Positions 17,807 through 25,510 of a DNA stretch of 64,000 bases are shown here, one piece after another. Origin of the DNA: G963662265 sp963668545 (GTDB lineage Bacteria; Spirochaetota; Spirochaetia; CADAEX01). Both the position numbers and the translations under genes were made by a program. Each line of letters starts with the position of its first letter. Position 1 is the first letter of the stretch. The DNA lies in the NCBI GenBank assembly GCA_963668545.1, contig OY764868.1, positions 248,001 to 312,000 of the forward strand, read 5' to 3'. The notes beneath the pieces are model-generated. The model saw nothing but the letters and a program-made list of their open reading frames with translations, was not told the DNA's origin and ran no database searches.

Positions 17807-18577
17807 CTATCTGTATACCGGTACCGGAAGGTCCATGTTTTCATAGTAGCTGGCTATGATTCTGTCAATCTCTCCGGTTTTTATAATTTCTGAAATTCTG
17901 CAGTCGATTTCTTCAATGTTATTCATGAGATGTGATTTTTTTGATATTCCGATATAGACATGATTTTCTTCCGAAAAGAAGTAGTCTGCTTTTTCAACTT
18001 CACTGTTCAGTCCCATATCATTTATTTTGATAAATGCAAATGTTTCTGAGTATATTACAGCATCAATACGGCCAGATACCAGTTTTAAAATGTTCTGTTT
18101 GAAGGATGATACTGATTCCTTTTTTATTTGAGTATCAGAATCAAATTTATTGAAATAGCTTGATTTGATTGTTGTTCCGATTGTGAACTTATAAAGGTCT
18201 TCATATTTTCTTATCAGAGAGTGGTCGCCTTTCCTTACAATGAAAATTTTATTTGACTTTAATTTATATGGAGTTGATATAAAGTGTATGTAATTACACC
18301 TGTCTGGTGTTTTAAGCAGTTCTGATGCAATATCAATAGATCCGTTTTCAAGATAATGAAGACGCCTTGCAATTGGAGCCTCGCTTATTATCATTTTCAG
18401 GCCCAGTTCTTCTGCCACTGACTCCAATATCCGGCTTTGGAGTCCATCCCTGTATCCGGGAGGAACAGCACTGTAAAGGTAATCCTGTGGAAATATTGAA
18501 GAAGTGTTTAACAGTATATGGAATGCCAGGTAATATAGAAATATTCTGCCTGTTTTTTTTGCTGATTTTCCTGCCAA
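17807..18577 (-). CDS. Periplasmic substrate-binding protein, SBP family 3
   Basis: 256 residues. N-terminal signal (IFLYYLAFHILLNTSSIFP) then an amino-acid-binding-protein-like fold: YRDGLQSRILESVAEELGLKM, GSIDIASELLKTPDR, KFTIGTTIKSSYF and VSGRIDAVIYSE. No permease or ATPase gene is adjacent, so it may be an orphan sensor-type binding protein, as in many polar amino-acid-like SBP_bac_3 proteins. Ligand unknown. Confidence 0.8.
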   Translation of the reverse strand: MAGKSAKKTGRIFLYYLAFHILLNTSSIFPQDYLYSAVPPGYRDGLQSRILESVAEELGLKMIISEAPIARRLHYLENGSIDIASELLKTPDRCNYIHFISTPYKLKSNKIFIVRKGDHSLIRKYEDLYKFTIGTTIKSSYFNKFDSDTQIKKESVSSFKQNILKLVSGRIDAVIYSETFAFIKINDMGLNSEVEKADYFFSEENHVYIGISKKSHLMNNIEEIDCRISEIIKTGEIDRIIASYYENMDLPVPVYR

Positions 18578-18680
18578 TCTGATTAATCCCTTGTAAGAAA
18601 TATTAACAGGTGAATATAATCAGGATTATTGAATCTTGTCCAGATTTAATCGCCGCTCTGGAAAAATATAATGATTGAAT

Positions 18681-18777
18681 GGATCAAGTCCTCTTTATCT
18701 ATTGTTTAATAATGATCAGTAAAGCAAAAAAAAAGAGATCCGATAATTCGAATCTCTCTACTTGCGGCGAAGAGGAC
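18681..18777 (-). repeat. Distal copy of the tRNA-Leu(GAG) tail and terminator (97-bp direct repeat)
   Basis: Identical over 97 bases to 18881-18977, exactly 200 bases apart. On the minus strand it starts with the last 15 bases of mature tRNA-Leu (18777-18763), then the tRNA terminator hairpin with its T-run, then a spacer ending in half of the GGATC palindrome. Perfect identity indicates a recent duplication or ongoing homogenisation. Confidence 0.95.
18726..18757 (-). terminator. Second copy of the tRNA-Leu terminator
   Basis: Minus-strand stem AGAGATTCG/CGGATCTCT (one mismatch) followed by nine T. Identical to 18926-18957. Confidence 0.7.
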
Positions 18778-18893
18778 CTGGTCTTTATCCGGGAACGTCG
18801 TGTTCCCGTCTTCCGACCCGCCTGCATCCCTAAATCATCATCCTGATGATTTGCGCTCCATGTATTCGCGCCGGGACTCCGGATCAAGTCCTC
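18778..18893 (-). repeat. Structured tRNA-tail element, copy B
   Basis: Between the two 97-bp repeats lie 103 unique bases; the element extends a few bases into the proximal repeat. Plus-strand coordinates: hairpin 18791-18807 (GGGAAC/GTTCCC, loop GTCGT), box CCGCCTGCATC at 18818-18828, hairpin 18832-18852 (8-bp stem, loop ATCCT), octamer TTGCGCTC at 18851-18858, palindrome 18874-18891 with CGGATCAAGTCCT at 18880-18892. Order, loops and boxes match copy A beside tRNA-Arg; the stems do not match but still pair. No open frame explains it. Confidence 0.7.
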
Positions 18894-18977
18894 TTTATCT
18901 ATTGTTTAATAATGATCAGTAAAGCAAAAAAAAAGAGATCCGATAATTCGAATCTCTCTACTTGCGGCGAAGAGGAC
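18881..18977 (-). repeat. Proximal copy of the 97-bp direct repeat, overlapping the tRNA-Leu 3' end
   Basis: Contains the 3' 15 bases of the intact tRNA-Leu (18977-18963), the terminator and the spacer. Identical to 18681-18777. Confidence 0.95.
18926..18957 (-). terminator. Terminator of tRNA-Leu(GAG)
   Basis: Minus-strand stem AGAGATTCG/CGGATCTCT with loop AATTAT and nine T, starting about six bases after the tRNA. Transcription reaching the structured element would need readthrough here. Confidence 0.8.
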
Positions 18978-19046
18978 TTGAACCTCCACGGCCGTACGGC
19001 CACTAGCCCCTCAAGCTAGCGTGTCTACCAATTTCACCATCGCCGC
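18963..19046 (-). tRNA. tRNA-Leu (GAG)
   Basis: Class II tRNA with acceptor GCGGCGA/TCGCCGC, a long variable arm (TGGCCGTACGGCCGT), and anticodon loop TTGAGGG giving GAG (reads CUC). CCA is not encoded. The 3' 15 bases are duplicated 200 bases downstream. Confidence 0.93.
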
Positions 19047-19063
19047 TCACAAGTTATGGTGCT

Positions 19064-19092
19064 ATAATATCGATAGTGTTATAACTTGTCAA
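19064..19092 (-). promoter_or_regulatory. Promoter of tRNA-Leu(GAG)
   Basis: Consensus-like TTGACA (19092-19087), 17-base spacer, TATTAT (19069-19064) on the minus strand, about 18 bases before the tRNA. A strong stable-RNA promoter. Confidence 0.75.
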
Positions 19093-19109
19093 TATAATTT
19101 AATTCTTTT

Positions 19110-20906
19110 TTATAAATTATTAAGCTCATTAATCAGTGATTCAAATTTCCTCATTGCATCCCTTACAGGCTCCGGACTGCTCATATCAACCCCTGCAAGC
19201 CTGAGCGAATCAAGCGGAAATCTTGATCCCCCTGATTTAAGGAAGGAAAGATAATCATCCCTTTCCTTTTCTCCCCCGTTTAATACCCTTTCTGAAAGTG
19301 CAAATGCTGCAGAGAGACCTGTTGCATATTTATAAACATAAAAGGCCCTGTAAAAGTGGGGTATTCGGAGCCCTTCAAGGTCGCTCAGTTCTTCAAGTGA
19401 AACATCTTTTCCGAAATACTTTTCAAGCAGCTTCCTGTATTCGCTCCTGAGAGAATCAACTGTCAGAGGAACTCCGTTTTCAGCCATTGTATGTGTTACA
19501 AGCTCATATTCGGCAAACATTGTCTGTCTGAAGATTGTGGCAATAATATCATCAAGCTGTTTGTTGATAAGGAATTTTTTCATTTCATTGTCTTTTGCAT
19601 TATCAATAAGGTATTTTGCCAGTAGCTGCTCATTGAATGTGGATGCAACTTCAGCCTCAAAAATAGTATAGTCATAATGCTGGAACGGATTGCTGTTCAC
19701 ACTGTACCATGAATGCATAGAATGCCCCCCTTCATGGGCGAGGGTAAAGACATTCCTGAGTACATCTTCCTTGAAGTTCATCAGAATATAGGGATCCCCG
19801 GCATATGATCCTGCGGAAAACGCCCCTGATCTTTTCCCCCTGTTTTCATACTTGTCAACCCAGCCTCCGAGAAGCCCTCCGGAAAGAGTGCTGCAGTATT
19901 CCTCTCCAAGGGGATAAAGCGCTTTTATTATGACATCAACAGCTTCTTCATAGCTGTGGTGCACTTTTATATCCTTGACAATAGGGACATATACATCATA
20001 AAGCCTGAGTTCATCAAGATTGAGAGCTTTTTTTCTTATATTGTAGTATTTATGAAGAAGGGGGAGGCTGTCATGTACTGTTTTAATCAGATTGTCGTAT
20101 ACATCCTTCTCAACATTATCAGCAAAGAGGCTGGCTTCCCTGCATGAAGGGAATTTTCTCACCCTGGATGAATAAAGATCCAGATGAACACTCCCTGCAT
20201 ATAATGTAGCTATTGTGTTTTTATGTTTGTCATATTCTCCGAGAAACTGATAATAAGCCTTTTTTCGGATTTCCCTGTCAGGATTTATCATGAATGATGA
20301 ATATGAAGACTGGCTTAAGGGTACTTCCCCTTCATCAGTCTGTACTGTGCCGAAATCCATATCAACATCTGTAAGCGAGGAAAAAGCTTTTCGTGCTGTC
20401 TGGTTTGCTTCCGCCTGCATTGCCAGTATTTTTTCCTCGCCTTCTGAAAGTATATGGGGTTTGTATCTGAGAATTTTATTGAGCATTATCGAAAAAGGTC
20501 TGATCCTTTCATCTGAAAGGAGCTTTTCCATCCTGTCATCCGGAATTGCCTGAAGTTCGGGATTCATGAAGCTTGTTTCTGCCTGTGCCCTGGTTGCTGA
20601 AGTTATGAATTTGGAGTATCTTTCCTGGTTCCTGCTGTCCCCTCCATCCTCTGAAAGCCTGAGATTTGAGTAGTAGCCCAGTTTTTCCTCGAGAAGCCCA
20701 AGTTCATTCATGAAAAGGAGGAATTCCTCAAGCTTTCCTGCATCTGCTCCAAGCTGTCCCCTGTAGGATGCTATCTTCCCGATTTCCATGTTCAGCTTTT
20801 CAAGCCCCTTTTCCCATTCACTGTCATTCCTGAAAAGTCTTCCAAGGTCCCATTTGTCCTCTTCGTTCACTTCAGACCTTTCAGGTATTTTTTTTATTTT
20901 ATCCAT
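19110..20906 (-). CDS. pepF: M3-family oligoendopeptidase F, copy 2
   Basis: 598 residues, close to the usual PepF length. The zinc motif is HEGGH at 391-395 (TLAHEGGHSMHSWYS), with the third ligand in the following FEAEVASTFNE. PepF cleaves peptides of about 7-17 residues in the cytosol. It keeps the canonical PepF segments YDVYVPIVKD and GAFSAGSYAGDPYILMN and is the more typical of the two M3 enzymes in this window. Ribosome site AAAAGGAGATCCC before ATG. Probably co-transcribed with rdgB upstream. Confidence 0.93.
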   Translation of the reverse strand: MDKIKKIPERSEVNEEDKWDLGRLFRNDSEWEKGLEKLNMEIGKIASYRGQLGADAGKLEEFLLFMNELGLLEEKLGYYSNLRLSEDGGDSRNQERYSKFITSATRAQAETSFMNPELQAIPDDRMEKLLSDERIRPFSIMLNKILRYKPHILSEGEEKILAMQAEANQTARKAFSSLTDVDMDFGTVQTDEGEVPLSQSSYSSFMINPDREIRKKAYYQFLGEYDKHKNTIATLYAGSVHLDLYSSRVRKFPSCREASLFADNVEKDVYDNLIKTVHDSLPLLHKYYNIRKKALNLDELRLYDVYVPIVKDIKVHHSYEEAVDVIIKALYPLGEEYCSTLSGGLLGGWVDKYENRGKRSGAFSAGSYAGDPYILMNFKEDVLRNVFTLAHEGGHSMHSWYSVNSNPFQHYDYTIFEAEVASTFNEQLLAKYLIDNAKDNEMKKFLINKQLDDIIATIFRQTMFAEYELVTHTMAENGVPLTVDSLRSEYRKLLEKYFGKDVSLEELSDLEGLRIPHFYRAFYVYKYATGLSAAFALSERVLNGGEKERDDYLSFLKSGGSRFPLDSLRLAGVDMSSPEPVRDAMRKFESLINELNNL

Positions 20907-20949
20907 CCGGGATCTCCTTTTTAAGATTAAGTTATTTTATCGGGTATAA

Positions 20950-21537
20950 TTACAGGTTATTTTTTATTATTTCCGCAATTATCCGTCCTGCTTTGCCCCT
21001 GTGGGAAACAGAATGCTTCTCTTCAGATGAAAGTTCGGCAGCAGTACGTCCAAACTGGCTTATATAGAAAAGCGGATCATATCCGAATCCGTTTTCTCCT
21101 GCAGGATTATGGTTTATTTCCCCTTCAACTGTTTCCTGTGCCGCGAAAAACCTGTATTCATCTACAAGGAACACCATGGAGCATACAAAAAAAGCTTTTC
21201 TGTCGGTGATTTCCTTCATTTTTTCAAGCAGATAGCTGTTGCGTTCTGAATCTGTCAGTTTTGCCCCGTTCTCAGAGCCGTATCTGGCAGAGTATATTCC
21301 CGGCTCTCCCCCGAGTGCAGGGACAGAGAGTCCTGAGTCATCAGCTATTACAGGCATCTTTACTATTCTGTGAAGGGCAAGAGCTTTTCCGAGGCTGTTT
21401 TCCAGATAGGATGCTCCGGTTTCATCAAAATCAAAATCAATTCCTTCATCAGCAGGAAGGACAAATTCATGTTCAGGAACAATTTCAGACAGTTCCCTGA
21501 GCTTGTTTCTGTTATTGGTTGCCATCATTATTTTCAT
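20950..21537 (-). CDS. rdgB: XTP/dITP diphosphatase (non-canonical purine NTP pyrophosphatase)
   Basis: 195 residues of the HAM1/RdgB family. N-terminal ATNNRNKLREL binds the triphosphate, ADDSGLSVPALGG holds the catalytic Asp residues, then PGIYSARYG, FGYDPLFY and a C-terminal SHRGKA substrate loop. It removes ITP, dITP and XTP from the nucleotide pool. Upstream of pepF on the same strand, 43 bases apart. Confidence 0.95.
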   Translation of the reverse strand: MKIMMATNNRNKLRELSEIVPEHEFVLPADEGIDFDFDETGASYLENSLGKALALHRIVKMPVIADDSGLSVPALGGEPGIYSARYGSENGAKLTDSERNSYLLEKMKEITDRKAFFVCSMVFLVDEYRFFAAQETVEGEINHNPAGENGFGYDPLFYISQFGRTAAELSSEEKHSVSHRGKAGRIIAEIIKNNL

Positions 21538-21559
21538 ATTATAGAAAATAATAAAAATA

Positions 21560-22453
21560 CTATTTCTTTTCCAGATATATTTTTAAATAATAAAGTCCTG
21601 AATCCACCGATCCCTTGGGAATACCCATTATTTCAGCAATATCCCTGTGTGCAGGCATCTGTGTAATAGATTTCAGAATCCTGTTCAGTTTGCAGATTCT
21701 TGATTTCGTTTTTTCTATCCTGGCCGTAATAACTTCCTTTTCCGCATTATCAGCTTCATAGTGGAGTTTCTGATGAAGCTGAAACAGCCTGCAGAACTGG
21801 CAGTTCCTCTTTTCTCTTATTATTATTTTTCTGTATGTCCTTTTTTCCATTGCCGCCTTGAGTTCCAGCCTGCTGTGTTCAAGCCATTCAGCATCTTTTC
21901 CTATCAGCTTTGAAAGAAAGCAGAATGTTTCCTCCTCAAGTGAAAAAATGTTTTTAAGTATCAGCATTGTAATCCGTTTTCTCAGAGTCCTGTCCCTTAT
22001 TGCTCCTTCCGGAGTGAGACTGAATGATTCTTCAATCTTTTTTCTGAGCAGGGTTATATCTGCCTGCGCAGAATACTGATCCCCTTCATCTTCGCAGCAG
22101 AAGTATCCTTTGCTGTTCTGCCATATAGGCCAGAATATTCTGTTTCTCTGCATGCATAAATCAATGTATCCCTGCTTTTGACGGGATGCAAAGGTTTTAA
22201 GCTGAAGCCTGATACTCTTTATCAGATATGCCTCGAATGGAACTCCTGTTATTTTGAAGGTTTCAATCATGCGTTCTATTTTAGGGTAGAAGAAACAGAA
22301 AAAATCACTGCAGACATCCTCTTCCCATCTGTAGATCCTAACAGGGTAGTTGTAGACAAAAAGGCTGATCTCTTTTATCAGGATCTGTCTTGCCAGGGAA
22401 CCTGCTTTGTACTGCAGCAGAAGCCTTGTAAGATGGAAATCTTCCATAAACAT
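21560..22453 (-). CDS. Divergent sigma-factor-like protein
   Basis: 297 residues without a confident family match. Residues about 40-95 (EEDVCSDFFCFFYPKIERMIETF, then FEAYLIKSIRLQLKTF) follow the pattern of sigma-70 region 2: a DVxQDxFxxxxxKI-like helix, then YL and a basic aliphatic helix. The C-terminus (about 265-297, MPAHRDIAEIMGIPKGSVDSGLYYLK) is a helix-turn-helix resembling sigma region 4. The middle is helical with a CQFC pair. It may be an unusual ECF-like sigma factor or a degenerate relative; promoter recognition is inferred only. ATG at 22453 and ATG two codons later are both served by AAGGAAG. Confidence 0.6.
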   Translation of the reverse strand: MFMEDFHLTRLLLQYKAGSLARQILIKEISLFVYNYPVRIYRWEEDVCSDFFCFFYPKIERMIETFKITGVPFEAYLIKSIRLQLKTFASRQKQGYIDLCMQRNRIFWPIWQNSKGYFCCEDEGDQYSAQADITLLRKKIEESFSLTPEGAIRDRTLRKRITMLILKNIFSLEEETFCFLSKLIGKDAEWLEHSRLELKAAMEKRTYRKIIIREKRNCQFCRLFQLHQKLHYEADNAEKEVITARIEKTKSRICKLNRILKSITQMPAHRDIAEIMGIPKGSVDSGLYYLKIYLEKK

Positions 22454-22631
22454 ATCTTCCTTTTTAAATAAACTTTTCCTGATAATACTTGTAATAATAG
22501 AGGTCCTGAATTATTCTGATTTCTGAAAAACCTGTATATATCAGGTGATCTCTTTTTAACGGATTAAATGTAATTCTGATTCAATGAAATAATCTGTTCC
22601 GGATTTTGTAACTAAAAAAAGCGAAAATATT

Positions 22632-23654
22632 ATGGATGAAAAAATGAACTGCCCAGATATACTGGATGCGGAAGAAAAAATATTTATAGAAAAAAACAGA
22701 TCTGTACTCCACCGGTATAAGGTAACCCCCTACTACAGCTTGATTGCAGGAAATGAAAAGAATGATCCCCTGAGGAGGCAGTTTGTTCCTGATCAGAGAG
22801 AACTTGTTTCGTTAAACTATGAAAAATCCGATCCCCTCTGTGAAGAGAATTTTAAAGCTGGACGGAAAATAATTAAAAGATATCATGACCGGGTCCTGTT
22901 TCTTGCAACAGCAAGGTGCGCCATGTACTGCAGGCACTGTTTCAGGAGGTACTATGCCGGTTCTGAAGAGAAGGATGCTGATGAACGTGATGTGGGGGAG
23001 CTTGTAAAACTTCTTTCAGAAGAAAGTAATATAAGGGAGGTTCTCCTTTCAGGCGGTGATCCCCTTATGCTTCCGCCTGAAAAACTTGAATTCATTATCA
23101 ATTCTGTGAGAAGAGTCAGGGCTGATATAGTGATACGTATCGGAACAAGGATCCCTGTTGTTGATCCTTCACGGGTGGATGAGAGGCTGCTTTCTGTTCT
23201 TTCCGGTAAACTTCCTCTCTGTATTTTTACACAGTACAACCATTTCAGGGAAATTACTGAAGAAAGCAGGGAAGCTCTGCTCAGGATAATGAAACTCGGG
23301 ATTCCTGTTTTCAATCAGACAGTACTTCTGAAGGGTATAAATGATGAAGAGGTTATTCTTGAAAAGCTGTTTCATGACCTGGTCTCTGCAGGGGTGAAGC
23401 CCTACTATCTTTTTCAGGGTGATCTTGCCGCAGGTACTTCCCACTTCCGCGTTCCCCTGAAAAGGGGTCTTGAGATAATGGAAAACCTTTCCCGGGTAAT
23501 GTCAGGGCTTTCTCTTCCGGTCTATGCGGTGGATCTTCCTGGAGGGGGAGGTAAGGTCAGGCTTTATTCAGGGTCAGTAATTTCTGAAGATGACGGCTTT
23601 CTGAGAATAAAAAACTGCGACGGAAAAGATTTCTATTATCCTGATGAATCCTGA
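22632..23654 (+). CDS. KamA-family radical SAM aminomutase, EpmB-like
   Basis: 340 residues. The radical SAM motif is CAMYCRHC (C96, C100, C103) followed by FRR, as in lysine 2,3-aminomutases. LSGGDPLML contributes to SAM binding and VDLPGGGGKV near the C-terminus carries the PLP-lysine. The length fits EpmB, the lysine aminomutase that prepares EF-P modification, and is shorter than clostridial lysine 2,3-aminomutase (about 416). Neither epmA nor efp is in the window, so the substrate (lysine or glutamate) is undecided. Convergent with the ABC importer operon; four bases separate the stop codons. Confidence 0.85.
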   Translation: MDEKMNCPDILDAEEKIFIEKNRSVLHRYKVTPYYSLIAGNEKNDPLRRQFVPDQRELVSLNYEKSDPLCEENFKAGRKIIKRYHDRVLFLATARCAMYCRHCFRRYYAGSEEKDADERDVGELVKLLSEESNIREVLLSGGDPLMLPPEKLEFIINSVRRVRADIVIRIGTRIPVVDPSRVDERLLSVLSGKLPLCIFTQYNHFREITEESREALLRIMKLGIPVFNQTVLLKGINDEEVILEKLFHDLVSAGVKPYYLFQGDLAAGTSHFRVPLKRGLEIMENLSRVMSGLSLPVYAVDLPGGGGKVRLYSGSVISEDDGFLRIKNCDGKDFYYPDES

Positions 23655-23658
23655 AATA

Positions 23659-24477
23659 TTACCCGGATTTGGCAGATCTGTAGATTGATACACCTGTAAG
23701 TACAGAGAGTGTTATAATATAGGGTATGGCAAGAATTATTGTGGCCGGAATTGCAATAAAGCCCTGCATCCATCCTGAAAGGCTTTCTGCAGATGCAAAC
23801 AGCAGACAGCTGAGTATGACTCCTGCAGGTTTCCTGTATCCCATATAAACAGCAACAAGTGCAATCCACCCTCTTCCTGCGGAAATATTGGGAACAAACG
23901 CTTCAATTGAAAATGCGAGGGCTGCTCCCGCGAACCCGCAGAAAATACCTGAAATCAGTATTGATATATAGCGGTAGAAATCCGGGTTGATCCCCCTGTA
24001 ATAGAGTACTTCGGGTGAGGTCCCGCATCCCCGCATTCTGAGGCCCCATGGTGTTCTGAAAAGTGCATAGTGGGAGATGGGGATAGAGCTCAAGGAAAGA
24101 ATAAAGAAGAAATTCCGTAAATCCGCAAATTCCTTTTCAATCCTTATTATTCCGCTGTTTCCGAAAAAAACTATTGAAAACACAGACACAAGTCCGAAAG
24201 ACAGCATATTTGCTGCCAGTCCTGATATAAAGATATTGGATTTCATTTTAAGTGTGAAAAAAGCTGTAATCAGGGATATCAGTGTTGATGAAATCACAGC
24301 AGCTGCAAGTCCCAGGTATATATCTCCTGTAATCTTTGTTACTGCAATTGCCCAGAATGCGCCTGTAAGGATCTGTCCCTCAAGAGCAATGTTGAGCGTT
24401 CCTGTTATTTCCGTGAAAAGTCCCCCTATACCGGCAAGGATGTACGGGACAGCAGCGTTAAATATGCTTTTTAACAT
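23659..24477 (-). CDS. ABC importer permease (NupQ/YufQ-like)
   Basis: 272 residues, mostly hydrophobic, with about eight membrane segments. PYILAGIGGLFTEITGTLNIALEG is the family hallmark near the N-terminus. It pairs with the adjacent permease in BMP-type importers for nucleosides or purines. The ATG has AGGAAG upstream and overlaps the preceding permease gene by 20 bases. Last gene of the operon bmp - ATPase - permease - permease. Confidence 0.9.
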   Translation of the reverse strand: MLKSIFNAAVPYILAGIGGLFTEITGTLNIALEGQILTGAFWAIAVTKITGDIYLGLAAAVISSTLISLITAFFTLKMKSNIFISGLAANMLSFGLVSVFSIVFFGNSGIIRIEKEFADLRNFFFILSLSSIPISHYALFRTPWGLRMRGCGTSPEVLYYRGINPDFYRYISILISGIFCGFAGAALAFSIEAFVPNISAGRGWIALVAVYMGYRKPAGVILSCLLFASAESLSGWMQGFIAIPATIILAIPYIITLSVLTGVSIYRSAKSG

Positions 24478-25510
24478 ACTCGCTTCCTTTTCCTGTTATT
24501 TTTGCAGTAATAAAAAAGAAAACAACAGCCTGTATGATTGAGCTCAGTTCAAACGGAAAATTTGTATACATTGTAATTCCAGACATTCCTGTTTCCATAA
24601 AGGATATGAATAAAGCGGAAGGGATTATATAGAGGGGATTGTTCCTCCCGATCAGGGAAACTGCTATAGCGCTCCATCCGAGACCTGCTGTACAGTCCTG
24701 GCTGCACATGTAGTATGTCCCTGTCACTGCAAGGCTTCCTGTGAGACCGTGGAGAGCTCCGCTTGCTGTAAATGAGACAACAGTGTAATAGCCTGTCTTT
24801 ATACCGCTGAACCATGCAAATACAGGGTTCTTCCCTGTTTCCCGCAGCTGAAACCCCCCTGCAGTTTTGTAAAGATAGATATAAGAACCTACAGCTGCAG
24901 CAACAGCTGCAAAAAATCCCGGATTAAGTTTTGAAGGGGGAAGCAGCTGAATCAGCCTCAGGTTTTCCGAAATGGTTTTTGTTGTAATCAGGTAACTGTT
25001 TTTGTCAGCCATGGAACCGGTAATGAAATAATTGATTATATGTATGAGTGCTGCAGAAAGGAGAAATGATGATATCAGTTCGTTTGTATTCCACCTGTTT
25101 TTGAGATACCCTGAAATAAATCCAGCAGATGCCCCTGCAAAGGTTCCTGCAGCAAGGACTGGTATGATAAACAGGGGTGAACTGAAATCTGAAAAAAGGA
25201 GAGCAGCTGCTGCTGAAGCAAAAGCTCCTGCATATATCTGTCCTTCTCCCCCCAGATTGAACATCCCGGCTTTGAATACCAGAGTAACCCCCAGGGAGGC
25301 AATAATAAGATGGCCTGTCTTGTTCAGCATATTTCCGAAGAAAAATGGTGTTGAGAATGGAGATGAAAAGAAATAGTAAAGTGTTTTCCCCGGGGTACTG
25401 CTTAAAATCATGATTACCAGAACAGAAACAGCAACTGCTATCAGAGGAGTATATATTATTCTGACAGAATCCATTCCGGTGAGGATTCTTTTTTCAACTG
25501 TTTTTTTCAA
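24458..25510 (-). CDS. ABC importer permease (NupP/YufP-like)
   Basis: About 350 residues with a positively charged N-terminus and about nine membrane segments. KTGHLIIASLGVTLVFKAGMFNLGGEGQ is written in two parts in the family: the conserved part is the FNLGGEGQIYAGAF motif. I choose TTG at 25510 because GGAGAC precedes it by about six bases. The longer form from TTG at 25528 adds six residues and would overlap the ATPase gene by 35 bases. It acts with the other permease in the inner membrane. Confidence 0.88.
   Translation of the reverse strand: MKKTVEKRILTGMDSVRIIYTPLIAVAVSVLVIMILSSTPGKTLYYFFSSPFSTPFFFGNMLNKTGHLIIASLGVTLVFKAGMFNLGGEGQIYAGAFASAAAALLFSDFSSPLFIIPVLAAGTFAGASAGFISGYLKNRWNTNELISSFLLSAALIHIINYFITGSMADKNSYLITTKTISENLRLIQLLPPSKLNPGFFAAVAAAVGSYIYLYKTAGGFQLRETGKNPVFAWFSGIKTGYYTVVSFTASGALHGLTGSLAVTGTYYMCSQDCTAGLGWSAIAVSLIGRNNPLYIIPSALFISFMETGMSGITMYTNFPFELSSIIQAVVFFFITAKITGKGSEYVKKHI

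Noticed and set aside
18699..18887. Small minus-strand frame across the tRNA-Leu tail duplication
   Set aside because: It spans repeats, terminator and hairpins. The stem differences between copies A and B are not in multiples of three, so coding selection is unlikely.
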